In this document: piece by piece, positions 45,380-58,659 of the stretch
Layout of the letters: the number at the start of each line of letters is the position of its first letter
Numbering within the stretch: the first letter of the stretch is position 1
Assembly (NCBI RefSeq): GCF_954871325.1
Contig: NC_088777.1
Coordinates: 34,883,366 to 34,947,365 of the forward strand
Length of the DNA: 64,000 nucleotides
From: Gordionus sp. m RMFG-2023
Lineage: Eukaryota > Nematomorpha > Gordioida > Chordodea > Parachordodidae
Direction: 5' to 3'
Made by a program: the position numbers and the translations under genes
Notes under the pieces: generated by a model
Databases searched by the model: none
What the model was told of the DNA's origin: nothing
The model's input: the letters and a program-made list of their open reading frames with translations, nothing else

Positions 45380-47216
45380 CAGAGACCTGCAGAGGTACCA
45401 TTTGCATGGCCCGGCCCAGCCCGGTTTTAAATTTTTTAGGCCTAGCCCGGATATTTAAAAAAAAATTTTTTACGGCCCGGCCCGGATTTAAAAATTTCAG
45501 GCCCGGCTCGGAATTTTTTAAAGTTATATTCGACCTGGTATATACAAAAATTCACCTATGAGGTATTTTACCATATTTTTCAGCGAGTATTATCGCTTAT
45601 TATTTAAAAATACATGTAAAAAGCTAATATTTTGAGAATATTATATTGAATTTATAAAAATTATAAAACTGTTATTTATAAAAATGGATATTTTGAGCAT
45701 ATACTATATTTTATATTGCATTTATAAAAATAAAACTAATATTCATAAAAATGGTAATAATATTTGTCATATACTATATTTTATATTACATTTAAAAAAA
45801 TAAAACTAATATTTAATTTATAAAAATGGAAAATATTTTGAGAATATAATATATTGTATTTAATTTACTATTTAATTTATAAAATAAAAATAAATCGCTA
45901 TTTAAAAAAATGCATGTATAATAAATAGTATTTTGAAAATATAATCTAATTGCACAATATTAATATAATTTATTTTATAATATAAATTTTTAACAAAAGA
46001 AGATAATTGTATTATATAATATTGTAAAAAATAATTATGAAAAATGTTGGATTAAAAACTTTCATTACTCAAAGTAAATATAATAAAAGCAATAAATATT
46101 TGACAGTTTGCAAAGTAAAAAACCAGCATGATTGACGAAACCCTATACTCAAGAAAGATATTAAAAATTCACAAATTATCATGAAGAAAGAGAAGCATAT
46201 CTACCTTTTCAGGTTGAAGATTACTTCTTTCTTCAAGAATTCTCCCAGTAGTGGAAAAATTCCGCTCACAGCTTGCACTTAAAGCAGGAATTGCCAATTT
46301 TGCTAAAATTGGAAATTCGCTTTGATGAGCCGCCCACCACTCTAACAAATTATCCACTTTAAATGTTTTATCTATTATTTATGTAATTATAATATTCATC
46401 ATCGGGTATTGACATATTACCAGAATTACCATCACCCCATTTGTCATAAAACGATTCAGTTTGTTTAACAACAGTCATAATTGACTGGTGGTATTTCATT
46501 TACTTCCTGAGCCTCTTGTAATTTAATATAATCTTTTATATAGTTTTCCGTCATTTTGCGATCTGTCCCTGACTACATACCTAATTGCTTGAATTTGGGA
46601 CAGAGAAAAAGAGAAATAAAGTGATACGTGTGTAAAACAAATTTTTTTAAAAAATGCTTTATATTAAGTAAAATCAATTTTATTTCTCCTTTTCGCTTTG
46701 AAAGGTATTACAAACTTTAAGAAGGGATATTCCTTTATTTAATTGTTTTGGTAAAATATATTCTAAAAATTTAGATATGAATTATAAAAAAATATATTAA
46801 TAATACTTGAATATTGGGGCTTATTTAAGATATTCCTTTATTTGATTGTTTTGGTAAAATATGTTGTAAAAATTTAGATATGAATTATAAAAAAAATATA
46901 TTAATACTTTAAATAAATTTGCAGGAAATTAATAATTAGATCGATGTAGTGTTAACCATCACACAATTTATATTAATCATAACTATAATATAATCTTATA
47001 ACCATTAACTCATAATGTAAAAATTTTTATAAAAAATATTAAGGCCCGGGCCGGGTTTAACAATCTTAGGCCCGGCCCGGATATATTAAAAAAAATTTTT
47101 TTAGGCCCGGCCCGGCCCGGGTATATTTAAAAAAATTAAAATACGGCCGGCCCTGCCCGGGACGGGATTAGGGCCGGGTTTAGGGCCGGGCTTAGGGCCG
47201 GGCCTGCAGGTCTCTG
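45380..47216 (-). mobile_element. hAT transposon I (CAGAGACCTGCAG ends), perfect TSD
   Basis: Ends CAGAGACCTGCAG / CTGCAGGTCTCTG, flanked by ATATTATC at 45372-45379 and 47217-47224. GGCCCGGCCC and GGGCCGGG repeats fill both subterminal regions. A - strand transposase C-terminus remains. Its subterminal repeats resemble those of the small MITEs at 5416 and 12756, so it is the likely autonomous relative of that group, though their termini differ (CAGAG versus TAGTG/TAGAG). Confidence 0.96.
46169..46570 (-). pseudogene. hAT transposase C-terminal part (element I)
   Basis: The open part (46357-46169) reads NLLEWWAAHQSEFPILAKLA, IPALSASCERNFSTTGRILE and ERSNLQPEKVDMLLFLHDNL, then a stop. This is a clean hAT dimerisation domain: W......P.L...A...L..PA.S...ER.FS..G.I...R.NL.......LLFL..N. 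Upstream (about 46570-46400) ENYIKDYIKLQEAQEVNEIP is readable, but stops separate it from the domain. The rest of the gene is missing. Confidence 0.92.
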
Positions 47217-47224
47217 ATATTATC

Positions 47225-47408
47225 ACAATATGTATATGAAGATTTTAGTTTGCAAGATATTTATTTAGGTCTGATATTATATTAAAATTGAAATGTATTA
47301 TGAAAAATCAATCACATTAATAAATTTATATAATAATTATTATTTAATATATTACATTTATACAATATTATATTTTAACCTGTAATAAATGGTATTTTTC
47401 TTAATGAG
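47225..47408. repeat. 184-bp direct repeat, right unit
   Basis: Partner of 45196-45379; the match fades at about 47385. The hAT inserted at the boundary of the two units. Confidence 0.88.
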
Positions 47409-47909
47409 ATATCATTTTCATACAGTTTTATAGTTTCTTCATAATCTTTTTTTAATAAAAATTTTACTATCTTAAATTTTGCATATATATTTGGGTATCA
47501 TAAAAATATAATAAAACGATTCTACTAACCTCAATGGTGGTAATATTACTAATTTGATATTAATATATACTCTAAGCATTATATATCAATCTGAAACTTT
47601 CCCAAATATTGAAATAGATATTTAACTTTCATATAATGTTTATTTTGTCATGTTTAAACTTTTAATTTTTTAATACAACCTAATAATATAAAGTGAAAAT
47701 ATTGTAATTTTTACGTCAAAAACATGTCATAACGGATAAAAATTTAAATAGTTAAATATTAAATTATTTTCATCCCCAATTATGGATATTATAGTATTCT
47801 ATTTTAGAACTAAATTTCAAATTTTAATCTTAACTGGATTTAAAATAAAATCCTTTGAACCGACAAGCCCCTTGCGCCGACTAGCCCTAATCTCCCCTAC
47901 TTTAATTTC

Positions 47910-48385
47910 CTGTTTATATTTATGGCTTTACGCGTTTTTAAGCAATTTTGCCCTTTATTTAAACACCTTTTATAAATTTATATACGACGTGAAAACCCTG
48001 GCGACGCTATCGGCTCTTCCGGAATATAAATTTTTTTACCAAAATTAAAATATCATATTAAATAGATGACGCTATGCAAATTTATGGATTATGGCTAAAA
48101 TTTTGTTGCTAACTTACAATTTCTGTCCGACCCCATTTGAAATTGTTAAATATTGCTGGAATTATTTAAATCGGTAAATAAAAAAGTAGTTTATTTTAAC
48201 TTGCACACCTGATTCCCGGGATACAGAGCCTCAAATGTGAGAAAAATGACGATTTTCTCCACTGTATAATTTTAAAATTATATCCCAAAAGCTATTTATT
48301 TAAGGCATGAATTCTATTAAAAATTTTTAATGAAGGCTAATATATCGTTCAGGCATATTTTCTGAATACTAGGCCTTTGTGGTTC
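47910..48385. repeat. Two fragments of long-TIR element family C
   Basis: 47910-48118 matches the inner half of element C's TIR (ACACCTTTTATAAATTTATA, CCTGGCGACGCTATCGGC). 48125-48380 matches the outer half (CTGTCCGACCCC, CACACCTGATTCCCGGGATA, CAGAGCCTCAAA). The order is swapped relative to element C. It is either a head-to-tail join of two copies or a rearranged single copy. The 47782-48048 frame is a shadow. Confidence 0.7.
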
Positions 48386-50625
48386 AAGATGAAGTATAAG
48401 GATTTCACTTGGAAGCGCAAGTTACCATCATCCTTTTGTGATATTACAAGACACTTAATAATTTGAATCATTTAAGTTACGTAATAATATCTGAATCTCT
48501 CATTCATAATACAATTGCCGTTTATTTATTCCAAAAATATTTAGTCCCCTAACTTATCCAATTATTCAAGATAAAATTTAAGCTAAATATTATTCAAACT
48601 CAGCAGTATTGCAAATATTAAATATTACATTTCACTCGAATATTAATGCTAATCGAATATATGGGCCTAAAAGAATTTTTTTTAAATACCCGGCCAGGCC
48701 GAATATTTGAAACCGAATGTTTTAAATCGTCATTATTTTCTATAAAAAATTAATATGATATATTTTTAAAAAAATCAGGATCAGGCAGGACCTGAAAATA
48801 TAAAACATGGGCCTTCTATAAAGAAGAGGTTTTAGTTAGTTTTTTGCACCAAAAAGGACCCATAAATTCTTATACATATCCCTCCCCGAGTGACAAATTG
48901 TGAATACATAAAGCAAAAATTTTAGATGTGGTCAGTCCTTCAAATGCTACCAGACGAACATATACTTTACATAAAGATGAGACAATTACAGTTTGTGAAA
49001 CGTAGCATTTATTTTTCGTTTTAAAAATAATATTTTTTAAAATAATTAAGTTTCTTCATTTTCAAATTTCTTTGTTGTGGGATTTAGTGATCTAGTTTCT
49101 TATTTTCCTAAATCATGGCGACCTTTGAAAAAGTTATTATTTCATTTTAATATTGTAAAATAAGATGAATTTAATGATTATACTATATAGTGTAATCATG
49201 GTTGGGCAGTATCGCGAATACTTTTTCTAATCCGAGTTAGAGAAAAAAAAGAAGATCAAGATCTTATCTGTTTCATCCTATTTTATTAAAATGAGCAACG
49301 TTCATTTAATACATTTTTTAAAATGACGATATAGAACTAGGAAATATAGATTCCAGTTAAACCTATCTCCAAAGTTTTATTAAATAAAATAATAAGCTAT
49401 AACAGTGATTTTGTTTATATGATATATAATATTCTAAAATAAAATAACTGAAAATTTTTCGGTACCATAATATAATTATAAATTTAGATAATTGCTAATA
49501 AAAAAATATCTTTTATAAGTAAAAAAATGTTATCGGTTTAGTACTCTAAAATAAGTATTCCTATTTTTATAAATGTAAAAACGAAGAGATAACCTTCAGA
49601 GAATTAAGGGATTTTATTACTCTTTATTCTTTTTTAAATTCAAATATTACAAGTTCACGCATGATAAAGTGATCTTTTATATACATAATTTTGAAATGTA
49701 TTTGTATTTATTCAAATACATTTGTGAAAATTTCCTTAACCCTCTGTATAATCATTAAAAAAATTATAAACGTTATCACTCTAACTTTCACTTTTATTAT
49801 TATATTACACATTACATTAATTTCCAGAGCCTAGTTCCTAAGATACCACCGGTAAAATCATTTTTTCCTCACTAAATTGGACAAAGAGATCGAATGAAGT
49901 CAAAATTTTTGCAAATTTAATTAATAGTCCAAACAAGAGACGATTAAATTATGTTTGATTTAGAAATTAAGTGTGTCAAAATGCTTAAAATGATAATCTT
50001 TAATCGTTATTAGATTAAATTAGATAATATACTATATTATATTAATATACACTAGTTTCCTTTATATTTTCTTTTATTTTACAGAGAAACGAATCAATAA
50101 AATTCTTTATCGCATTTCTCGATTTTCATTTATTCTTATTTTTAGAAGAGCTTTTGTAATGTTCTAAATAACGGGAATATAACAATTAAAATTTTTTTAA
50201 CGGTAGTATAATCGTTATATTTTTTTCTTTGAATAATGATAACTTAAATTTTTCAAGTAACAAACCTGAAGCGAAATTTAAACACAGCCTGAATTTAAAT
50301 TATTTCTCCATTTTCAAGCAGCTTTTTCATATATCCCTTATTTTTTTAGCCCCATATACTGATGCAATAGTGTTTTATGCTGTAGGATTTGGACTTATTT
50401 TAAAATTTTAGATTTATAATTTGGAATGTTATTGTATATAAAAAATAATTGATGGCACATATAAAAAATGTACCCGGAATAAATAACAATTAGATTATAT
50501 TTATTTGAATGACAATGAGAAAGTAAAAGAATTTATTTAATAAATTATTTATGAATGATTGAAAAAAATTGATTTATTTATTATATACGGTATCGACAAA
50601 AATTAAAAGTATAGGCCGCACGCCG
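48386..50625. other. Mostly unassigned stretch; small GGCC-type fragment
   Basis: 48662-48822 holds CCCGGCCAGGCCGAATATTT and CAGGCAGGACCTG, like the GGCCC-rich MITE family. TTGGGCAGTATCGCGAATAC at about 49202 resembles another hAT end. No gene is supported; the 50229-50411 frame is low complexity. Confidence 0.45.
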
Positions 50626-50633
50626 GTATCTAT

Positions 50634-51808
50634 CAGTGTTTTTAAAAGTAACGCGTTATCGCTACCTTTAACGTTTTTAAAGAAGTAGCGCGCTATTAGC
50701 TGCCTTAAAAAATACTTAAGAATTTTTTTAATATTTTCTAAGTATCTATATCTAGGGCAACGATGAGAAAGTATAACTACGACTAAATAAAATCGTTCTA
50801 CACTAGCACGCAATGCAGTATTATTAATATACATATCTTTTATTTAATTAAGTATTTTTAGATTTAAAAAAGTGCGGCTGAAGGATTTTCAATAGTATTA
50901 TTATTTATTTCAAAAAAAAATTCATCCATAGTAAATGGCGTTTTTTATCTGGCTAGGGTCAGTCTAACATTATAATGGTATTAGTTGAATAAAAATGGTA
51001 TAAGGGATAAGTGGGTGGCCATGTTTGTCAACTGGCCAGGCCAGCACCCTTTTTTATCTATTAAACCAATTTCTCTCAAAATTGGTTAAAATATGAAAGG
51101 ATTAAAATAAGTATTTTTTTACCAGTTTTGATAAAATTTATAAATATATAAATAGATGAGTAATAAATAAACATGTTTAACATCCAGATAATAATTATAG
51201 ATGAGCTGATGATAATTTATTGTAATTTTTAATTTATAATATAATTCTTGAATAATATCTTATATCCAGTTGAAACATACTATGTTTGGACTGGGACAGA
51301 AAATAAACATTCACATTGTAGTTCAAAATTTATAATAGATACAGCTTTGATTCAGATTTTATTTTAAAGATTAAGGATTGGGCTACACATTGATATCGTT
51401 GAAGCTACTAGTTTTGTTTGACGATAAAATTTTTCGCCACATCTTACAATGAAATTTATACCTGTTAATTTTTTTATCGAAGTTAAAATATTTTATGAAT
51501 TCAGAAGAAATCCATATTATCATCATTTTCCAGGGAAATTACTTTGTCGATATGATCTGTACTAAAATTATCTACAATATCAATCTCTATCGTCGACATT
51601 TTAAGTTATTTTGAAAACTAGATTTATAATGCAGATTTTTAAATATAAATTTCAAAATAAAATGAAATAAAAAGACTACGATTTTAGAATTAATTATAAA
51701 TATATTTTAATAATTTTTATTTGTACTTATTATGTAAAATTGAAAGGTTTCTAAATTAGTAGCGAGCTACCTCTATTTATTTTTTTTAAAGTAGCGCGCT
51801 ACACACTG
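50634..51808 (-). mobile_element. hAT transposon J (CAGTGT ends), perfect TSD
   Basis: The left end is CAGTGTTTTTAAAAGTAACG and the right AAAGTAGCGCGCTACACACTG. 8-bp duplications GTATCTAT lie at 50626-50633 and 51809-51816. Subterminal TAACGCGTTA / TAGCGCGCTA palindromes are repeated near both ends. It keeps a transposase C-terminus on the - strand next to its left end. Confidence 0.95.
50640..50834 (-). pseudogene. hAT transposase dimerisation remnant (element J)
   Basis: The reverse frame starting at 50834 reads NTALRASVERFYLVVVILSH, then RCPRYRYLENIKKIL. This matches the hAT C-terminal pattern (A.S...ER.FS..G.ILSHRR.RL..EN.EKLL.L) with several replaced residues. The rest of the domain runs into the terminal repeat. 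Non-functional. Confidence 0.75.
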
Positions 51809-51816
51809 GTATCTAT

Positions 51817-52520
51817 GTACCTTCGTTTATTATAGTAACTATTCGGTATTTTTATTGGGCCCATGAAAATGGCATCAGTTCTTACATAAAAAAAATTTCA
51901 AGAGCTATACAAATTTACCCCCATGGCCATTTTTATGGCGCTTCTTTTACTTATTTTATAAATATAATTAAAATATTTTTTTTTCCCTTTTTTAATAAAA
52001 TCTGATAATATTTTTATTTCAATGATCATAAAATTAAAAATTTTGTATCAAAATTAATTTTTAAAAAAAATACATTTTAAAAAACATTAAATTTAATCTT
52101 TTTAATTTTATTTTTCGAAGAAATTTTAAAAAATATGATATTTATTAAGAATAATTAATTTATTGAAGCAGTTTTAAATTTTTTTTATATCTAAATTTAA
52201 ATGTTCCATTTTTTCAAATGGTACAAAATTTTTAAATTTTATTTAGCTTGTTTTATATATTTCCGAAATATGCTTTTTTGTAGCCTATTGATATTTATTT
52301 TACATTTATATTGATCGAATATTAATGTGTAAGGAGTGTGGCGATTAAAGGTCTACAAAGCCCAGTCCGTTAAGAATTTTTCCCAAGTTACCTGATCCGT
52401 TAAGTTAGTTCTCAGGCCCATCCTGTTACTATTTAAAAAATTTCCCGTAAATTTACTAAAAGTTGGCCTCGGCCCGTTAAATTTTTTTGTACAAATTTAC
52501 CGACCATTACATTTTTAATA
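51817..52520. other. Unassigned stretch with a GGCCC-type hAT end
   Basis: 52349 starts TAAAGGTCTACAAAGCCCAG, followed by CTGATCCGTTAAG, CAGGCCCATCC and CCTCGGCCCGTTAAA. It looks like the left end of a hAT related to the GGCCC group. A similar left end (TAGAGATTTGCGCAGCCC) lies at about 53448 in the same orientation. No right end found. Confidence 0.5.
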
Positions 52521-52527
52521 TACATCG

Positions 52528-52770
52528 TCACCGTAGTGGCCCAGTGGTGTATGATGTTTGCTTGTAAACCGAAGGCCCCAGTTTCAATCTTGGTAAGGAA
52601 CTAAAAATTTTCGGGTTTTTCTGCGATGACAAATATGTATACACATATGATATGATAAATTTATGAGCTGAGAAAGGCAACCCTGGTCACCGACAGGCTT
52701 GGACAGCCGGGTGCTAGGATACGTCCAATAAACAAAATAAGACGGCCAGCTGAACTCGTGGGTCATTAAA
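52528..52770 (+). mobile_element. tRNA-like SINE, third type
   Basis: A-box-like TAGTGGCCCAGTGG at 52535-52548 and a degraded B box AGTTTCAATCT at about 52580-52590, giving a tRNA-like head. A body follows with GGCAACCCTGGTCACCGACA and GGACAGCCGGGTGC. It differs in the body from the SINEs at 9712 and 12245. The minus-strand frame across it is a shadow. Confidence 0.6.
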
Positions 52771-52799
52771 GGATGAAAACGATCTCTTGGCCAACGCTA

Positions 52800-53030
52800 G
52801 GATAATGGTGACCTCGGGGGCCGTTCAAGCTCTCAATGTCTACCAAGCTACAATGGACTTGATAACTATACTCCGATGGGACATCCATCGGGACTCCGGT
52901 GGGAGATCAAGATTACAATGGAATTGATAAGAATACTCCGGTGGGATATCTGTCGATATTGATACTTCGCTGTGAGATCGATACTTTGGCCTCGATAGCG
53001 ATACTCCGGTAGGAGATTCAAATGGAATTG
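52800..53030. repeat. GC-richer degenerate tandem repeat (ACTCCGGTGGGAGATC)
   Basis: Variants of ATACTCCGGTGGGAGATCAA and ACAATGGAATTGATA recur four or five times at irregular spacing of about 40-70 bp. It directly follows the SINE body, so it may be that element's tail or a separate satellite. Confidence 0.65.
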
Positions 53031-55365
<2,335 letters not shown>

Positions 55366-56324
55366 TAAATACTTAATTATTGAATTTTTTTTAAGTGACC
55401 CTGCCAAAGGTAAACTTAAATCACAAAAACAATAATTATACAAGAGTCCTAACATTAATTTAATTATAAATGATAATTTAATATGCCATAAAATGTGAAT
55501 ACATTGCTTGCTTATCTTGTTTTTATATTAATTTTAGAAAGTAAAATATTGGGACAAATCATACAATCAATAAAGTAAAATAAAAAACAATTTTCTAGAT
55601 ATTCAATTTAAATTTAAAATGAGCAATTATGTTCCTTGAAATAAATATTGTCCGATTTGTTGAATAAAATAAAACATTTAAAAAAATATATAAATTAATT
55701 TTTTAATTTTTTGCTAGTAAATTATGTTTATATGGATGGAGTAGAGTAAAAAAAAATAAATGGGGAAAAAATTATATTATTTTGTTAATATTAACTATTA
55801 AGTGTAAGCCTATATCTCTATATGCTCTCCAAACCCTGAACCCTTTTTTAAATTTTTATATCTGACCGGACCTTTTTTGCTAATTTTTATTTTGGTAGTA
55901 GGGGACCCTTTCATTATTTCTTGAAATTCTTTTGTTATACTTCTTTTGGCAGTGGTGAAAAAAAACTTCCAACTTCGCACTGAAAATAAATATACTGACT
56001 CGTTGCAGATTTACACCATTGTGTTCACAATTTCAGACATCAGGTAGGTATCCCCGAAAATATAAAGAAATATGCGAAAGTTTTACTAAAAGTTTCCCTC
56101 TTACTCCTTCATTTTCCATTCCCTCATCTAATCAAAGAAACTATATGCTATTCAAATTAGGAGACCTAATGGTGGAGTCATTGCTCTCAGTCAATTTATT
56201 GAAATTATTCTTGGTCAATCCACTAAAAGCCTTAAAATTTTACACCTTCTAAGTAGATTTAGTTTAAAGTACCTATTAAATTAATATCTAAATTAATTTT
56301 AAATAGAACACCAATTCATTTAAT

Positions 56325-57296
56325 CAGAGTAAGGAGCAGCGCTACAGTAGTGCGGTTACACTTTTGGAGTGAAGGAGCGCCGCTCCACCGCTCTTTTAAA
56401 TTTAATGTATAAATTATATTATTTTTTAAATTTATGCAATATTAAATGTTAGTTTCATATTGGTTTTTCATCTAATAAGTTAACATATTAAAAATAAGTT
56501 TTTCTTTCTTTATATATTGAAAATTTCTTGGAAAATCTTGTAAGTCATATTAATATTCATTTTATAGATATATGATAAAAATAGTTTTTGATATTATGGA
56601 TCTAGACATTATAGAAGAAATCGAAATAAAAAATAAATTATCTTTTTAAATAATTTTATTGCCGATTTTCAAATGTTTAAAATGATGAAAATATCATTGC
56701 GGCTATTATCTATTTTGCGGGATAAAAAATGCACAAAACATGGTACTAAATACAAATTAATTATTTTTTAAGAAAACAAATTCTTGATGCAAAAATAGCT
56801 ACTAGTCCAGACCCGTGTAATGATTTGGAAGATTTTTTTGTTCCATGAAATTGATTAATATATTGGACAAATATTTTTTAAATAATGATATCAAAAAATT
56901 ACTATTTTTGATAAATTTCCTGAATTAAAAAATATTTTTTATAAAATACAATACCCCGCTTCCCTCTAGTGCTCCTGTTGAGCGCCTGTTTAATATTACT
57001 AAATAGGTTTTAGGAGAAAGGCATGGATGTTTGTTAGATTCAAATTTAAAAAATTTATTACTTTTTAAGAAGATTATAATAGGATATATCATTTATTATA
57101 AATAAAACTTTTTTGAATATGATTTTGTTTCGTGTACTTTCTAAAAAAAAATAAAAATCAAAGCGGCTATGGAGTGACACTCCATTACTTGGAGCGGGAG
57201 CTCCCTTTTAAAATTTAGTGGGAGTGGAAGCTAGCTTTTTTTGAGGAGGTAGGAGCAAGAGCTAGCTACTTTTAAAAAGGACCGTTAACAACTCTG
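56325..57296 (+). mobile_element. hAT transposon A2 (sister of 15189-16538), 7/8 TSD
   Basis: The left end is CAGAGTAAGGAGC and the right CCGTTAACAACTCTG. CATTTAAT (56317-56324) and TATTTAAT (57297-57304) differ at one position. It is inverted relative to copy A1 and shorter. It lies in PKC intron 3 and stops 28 nt before exon 4. The transposase remnant is on the + strand. Confidence 0.93.
56760..57080 (+). pseudogene. hAT transposase C-terminal remnant (element A2)
   Basis: LRKQILDAKIATSPDPCNDL and EDFFVP at about 56772-56850, then after frame changes SSAPVERLFNITK and VLGERHGCLLDSNL at about 56960-57055. These align with copy A1 and show the hAT dimerisation motif. Stops and frameshifts make it inactive. 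Confidence 0.75.
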
Positions 57297-57324
57297 TATT
57301 TAATTCTTTATTATGTTATCATAG

Positions 57325-57436
57325 GATGTCAGGACGAAACACAAATTCAAAAATCATACGTATAGTTCTCCCACGTTTTGCGACCATTGCGGTTCACTGC
57401 TCTATGGTATCATACACCAAGGCATGAAATGCGAAA
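57325..57436 (+). CDS. cPKC: Conventional PKC, coding exon 4 (C1B zinc finger, first part)
   Basis: A 112-nt exon in phase 0, ending with one base of the next codon. It reads [28 protein letters not shown] and IIHQGMKCE. This is the C1B diacylglycerol/phorbol-ester finger, with zinc ligands His99, Cys112, Cys115 and Cys129 visible; the remaining ligands must lie on exon 5. The acceptor is TTATCATAG and the donor GTAAAT. Only 28 nt separate this exon from the end of a hAT transposon (56325-57296), so its branch point and pyrimidine tract lie in or next to the insertion. I found no exon 5 before the right edge. Confidence 0.97.
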
Positions 57437-57469
57437 GTAAATTGGAACAATACAATACAACACATAGAG

Positions 57470-58284
57470 TCCTATACGGACGGTCCGACCCGACCAAACT
57501 CGAGTCAGTCTGACTCGGTCAGACGTTTTCTCAGACTCAGTCGGATTCGAACCGCAATTAAAAATTTATTTCAGACCTGAACACCCGATGCAGGGAACTA
57601 TCTTATATTATTACTTTAGACTACATGCTACGTCATATACCGTTTGCAACAAACCGAACCGGAATGAACTATTATAATTATTTGAATCGGAATTGAACAA
57701 ACCAAAATTGTTAAACAATTTCTAAAAATGTTTTATGTAAATTTAAAATTTTTTTAAAATAATTCAGCTTTTTTTGGAAATACTAATTTTGTAAAATCTT
57801 AATTTTTTTAGCCAATCAAATTAGGAGATTAATAAGCTTATCAATTTTATACCCTTTTAAAATTGTTTTTAGTTTTTAAATAACCTATTTTCGTTTTCCC
57901 TATATATATTAATTTATTCGCTATCGCTAAAATAAATCCAAAATTAGCTTTAACTATAAAATTCATTATGAATGAAATAAAACTGACCGTAACGATCCAT
58001 TTTGATTATTAAGAAAAATTTAACCAGTCATAACATAACTATAATAACTAACGGCTCGAATCTTTGGGTTTAAATTGTAATGCATATTATTATTTTATCA
58101 TCATTATCACCAATCAATATCTGGTATTAATTAAAAGACTAAAACACTGGAAAACCTAAGCAGGGTTATGTTGTCATTTATCAATATTTTAGAAACCATT
58201 AAAAAAATAAAACTTAAAATATGTAAATAAAGAGTTTTAATAATCAAACTATCATTTTTTTAGAAAACGGTATCACTTATATCT
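57470..58284. other. Intron 4 stretch with a GACTC-rich repeat patch
   Basis: 57470-57545 contains GGACGGTCCGACC, GAGTCAGTCTGACTCGG and CTCAGACTCAGTCGG, interlocking short palindromes like hAT subterminal repeats. AACCGAACCGGAATG follows at 57655. No second end was found and no gene. Confidence 0.5.
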
Positions 58285-58659
58285 TTATATTTTATCGAAA
58301 ACAAAATTATATCTTTTTTTTGCCAATAAATAAAAACTATCATGATTATTGGATGATGAAAAAATAAGTTTTTGTAAACTCATCCAATCGTATCTAAATA
58401 GGATATTTGAAATTAGAAAGAACAAGGATAATTTTTTAATGTAAAAATGAGAATAGGGGAAAAATACTCCTCCTAAACTGAATTGACGAATTCGACACAA
58501 GGAATTCTCCATAACCCATACTTTTATATAGTAGAGTGAGATAGCAATTAAAGCTAACAAAAAATCAGATGAAATCGATAAATTACGAAGGATCTCAGGT
58601 ATATCTTGCTCAACAAAGACAATTTCAAACAGTTTCTTAAATTTTACAATATCATTCAT
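58285..58659 (-). CDS. Hypothetical 124-codon open frame
   Basis: The longest unexplained frame outside transposon cores. It includes VEQDIPEILRNLSISSDFLL and a hydrophobic C-terminal half (KKLSLFFLISNILF). I recognise no domain and see no splice context. Chance in AT-rich DNA or a repeat remnant is at least as likely as a gene. Confidence 0.15.
   Translation of the reverse strand: MNDIVKFKKLFEIVFVEQDIPEILRNLSISSDFLLALIAISLYYIKVWVMENSLCRIRQFSLGGVFFPYSHFYIKKLSLFFLISNILFRYDWMSLQKLIFSSSNNHDSFYLLAKKRYNFVFDKI

Larger units (their letters stand above)
44303..47900. mobile_element. Large inverted-repeat element H (host of a nested hAT)
   Basis: The left GAGACCAGGGCTAGTCGGCG (from about 44311) is mirrored by CGCCGACTAGCCCTAATCTC at about 47876-47895. 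The interior holds two tandem arrays and the hAT at 45380-47216, leaving about 1.75 kb of its own sequence. GTAGCCCCGAACCC and GGTTAGTCGGATC at 44500-44540 are further subterminal repeats. The 44493-44720 frame is in this repeat and is not a gene. No transposase and no clear target duplication were found. Confidence 0.65.

Noticed and set aside
47782-48048. 88-codon + strand frame
   Set aside because: Composed of inverted-repeat ends of elements H and C.
50229-50411. 60-codon frame with a hydrophobic stretch
   Set aside because: Short, AT-biased and without homologues I know; no support as an exon.
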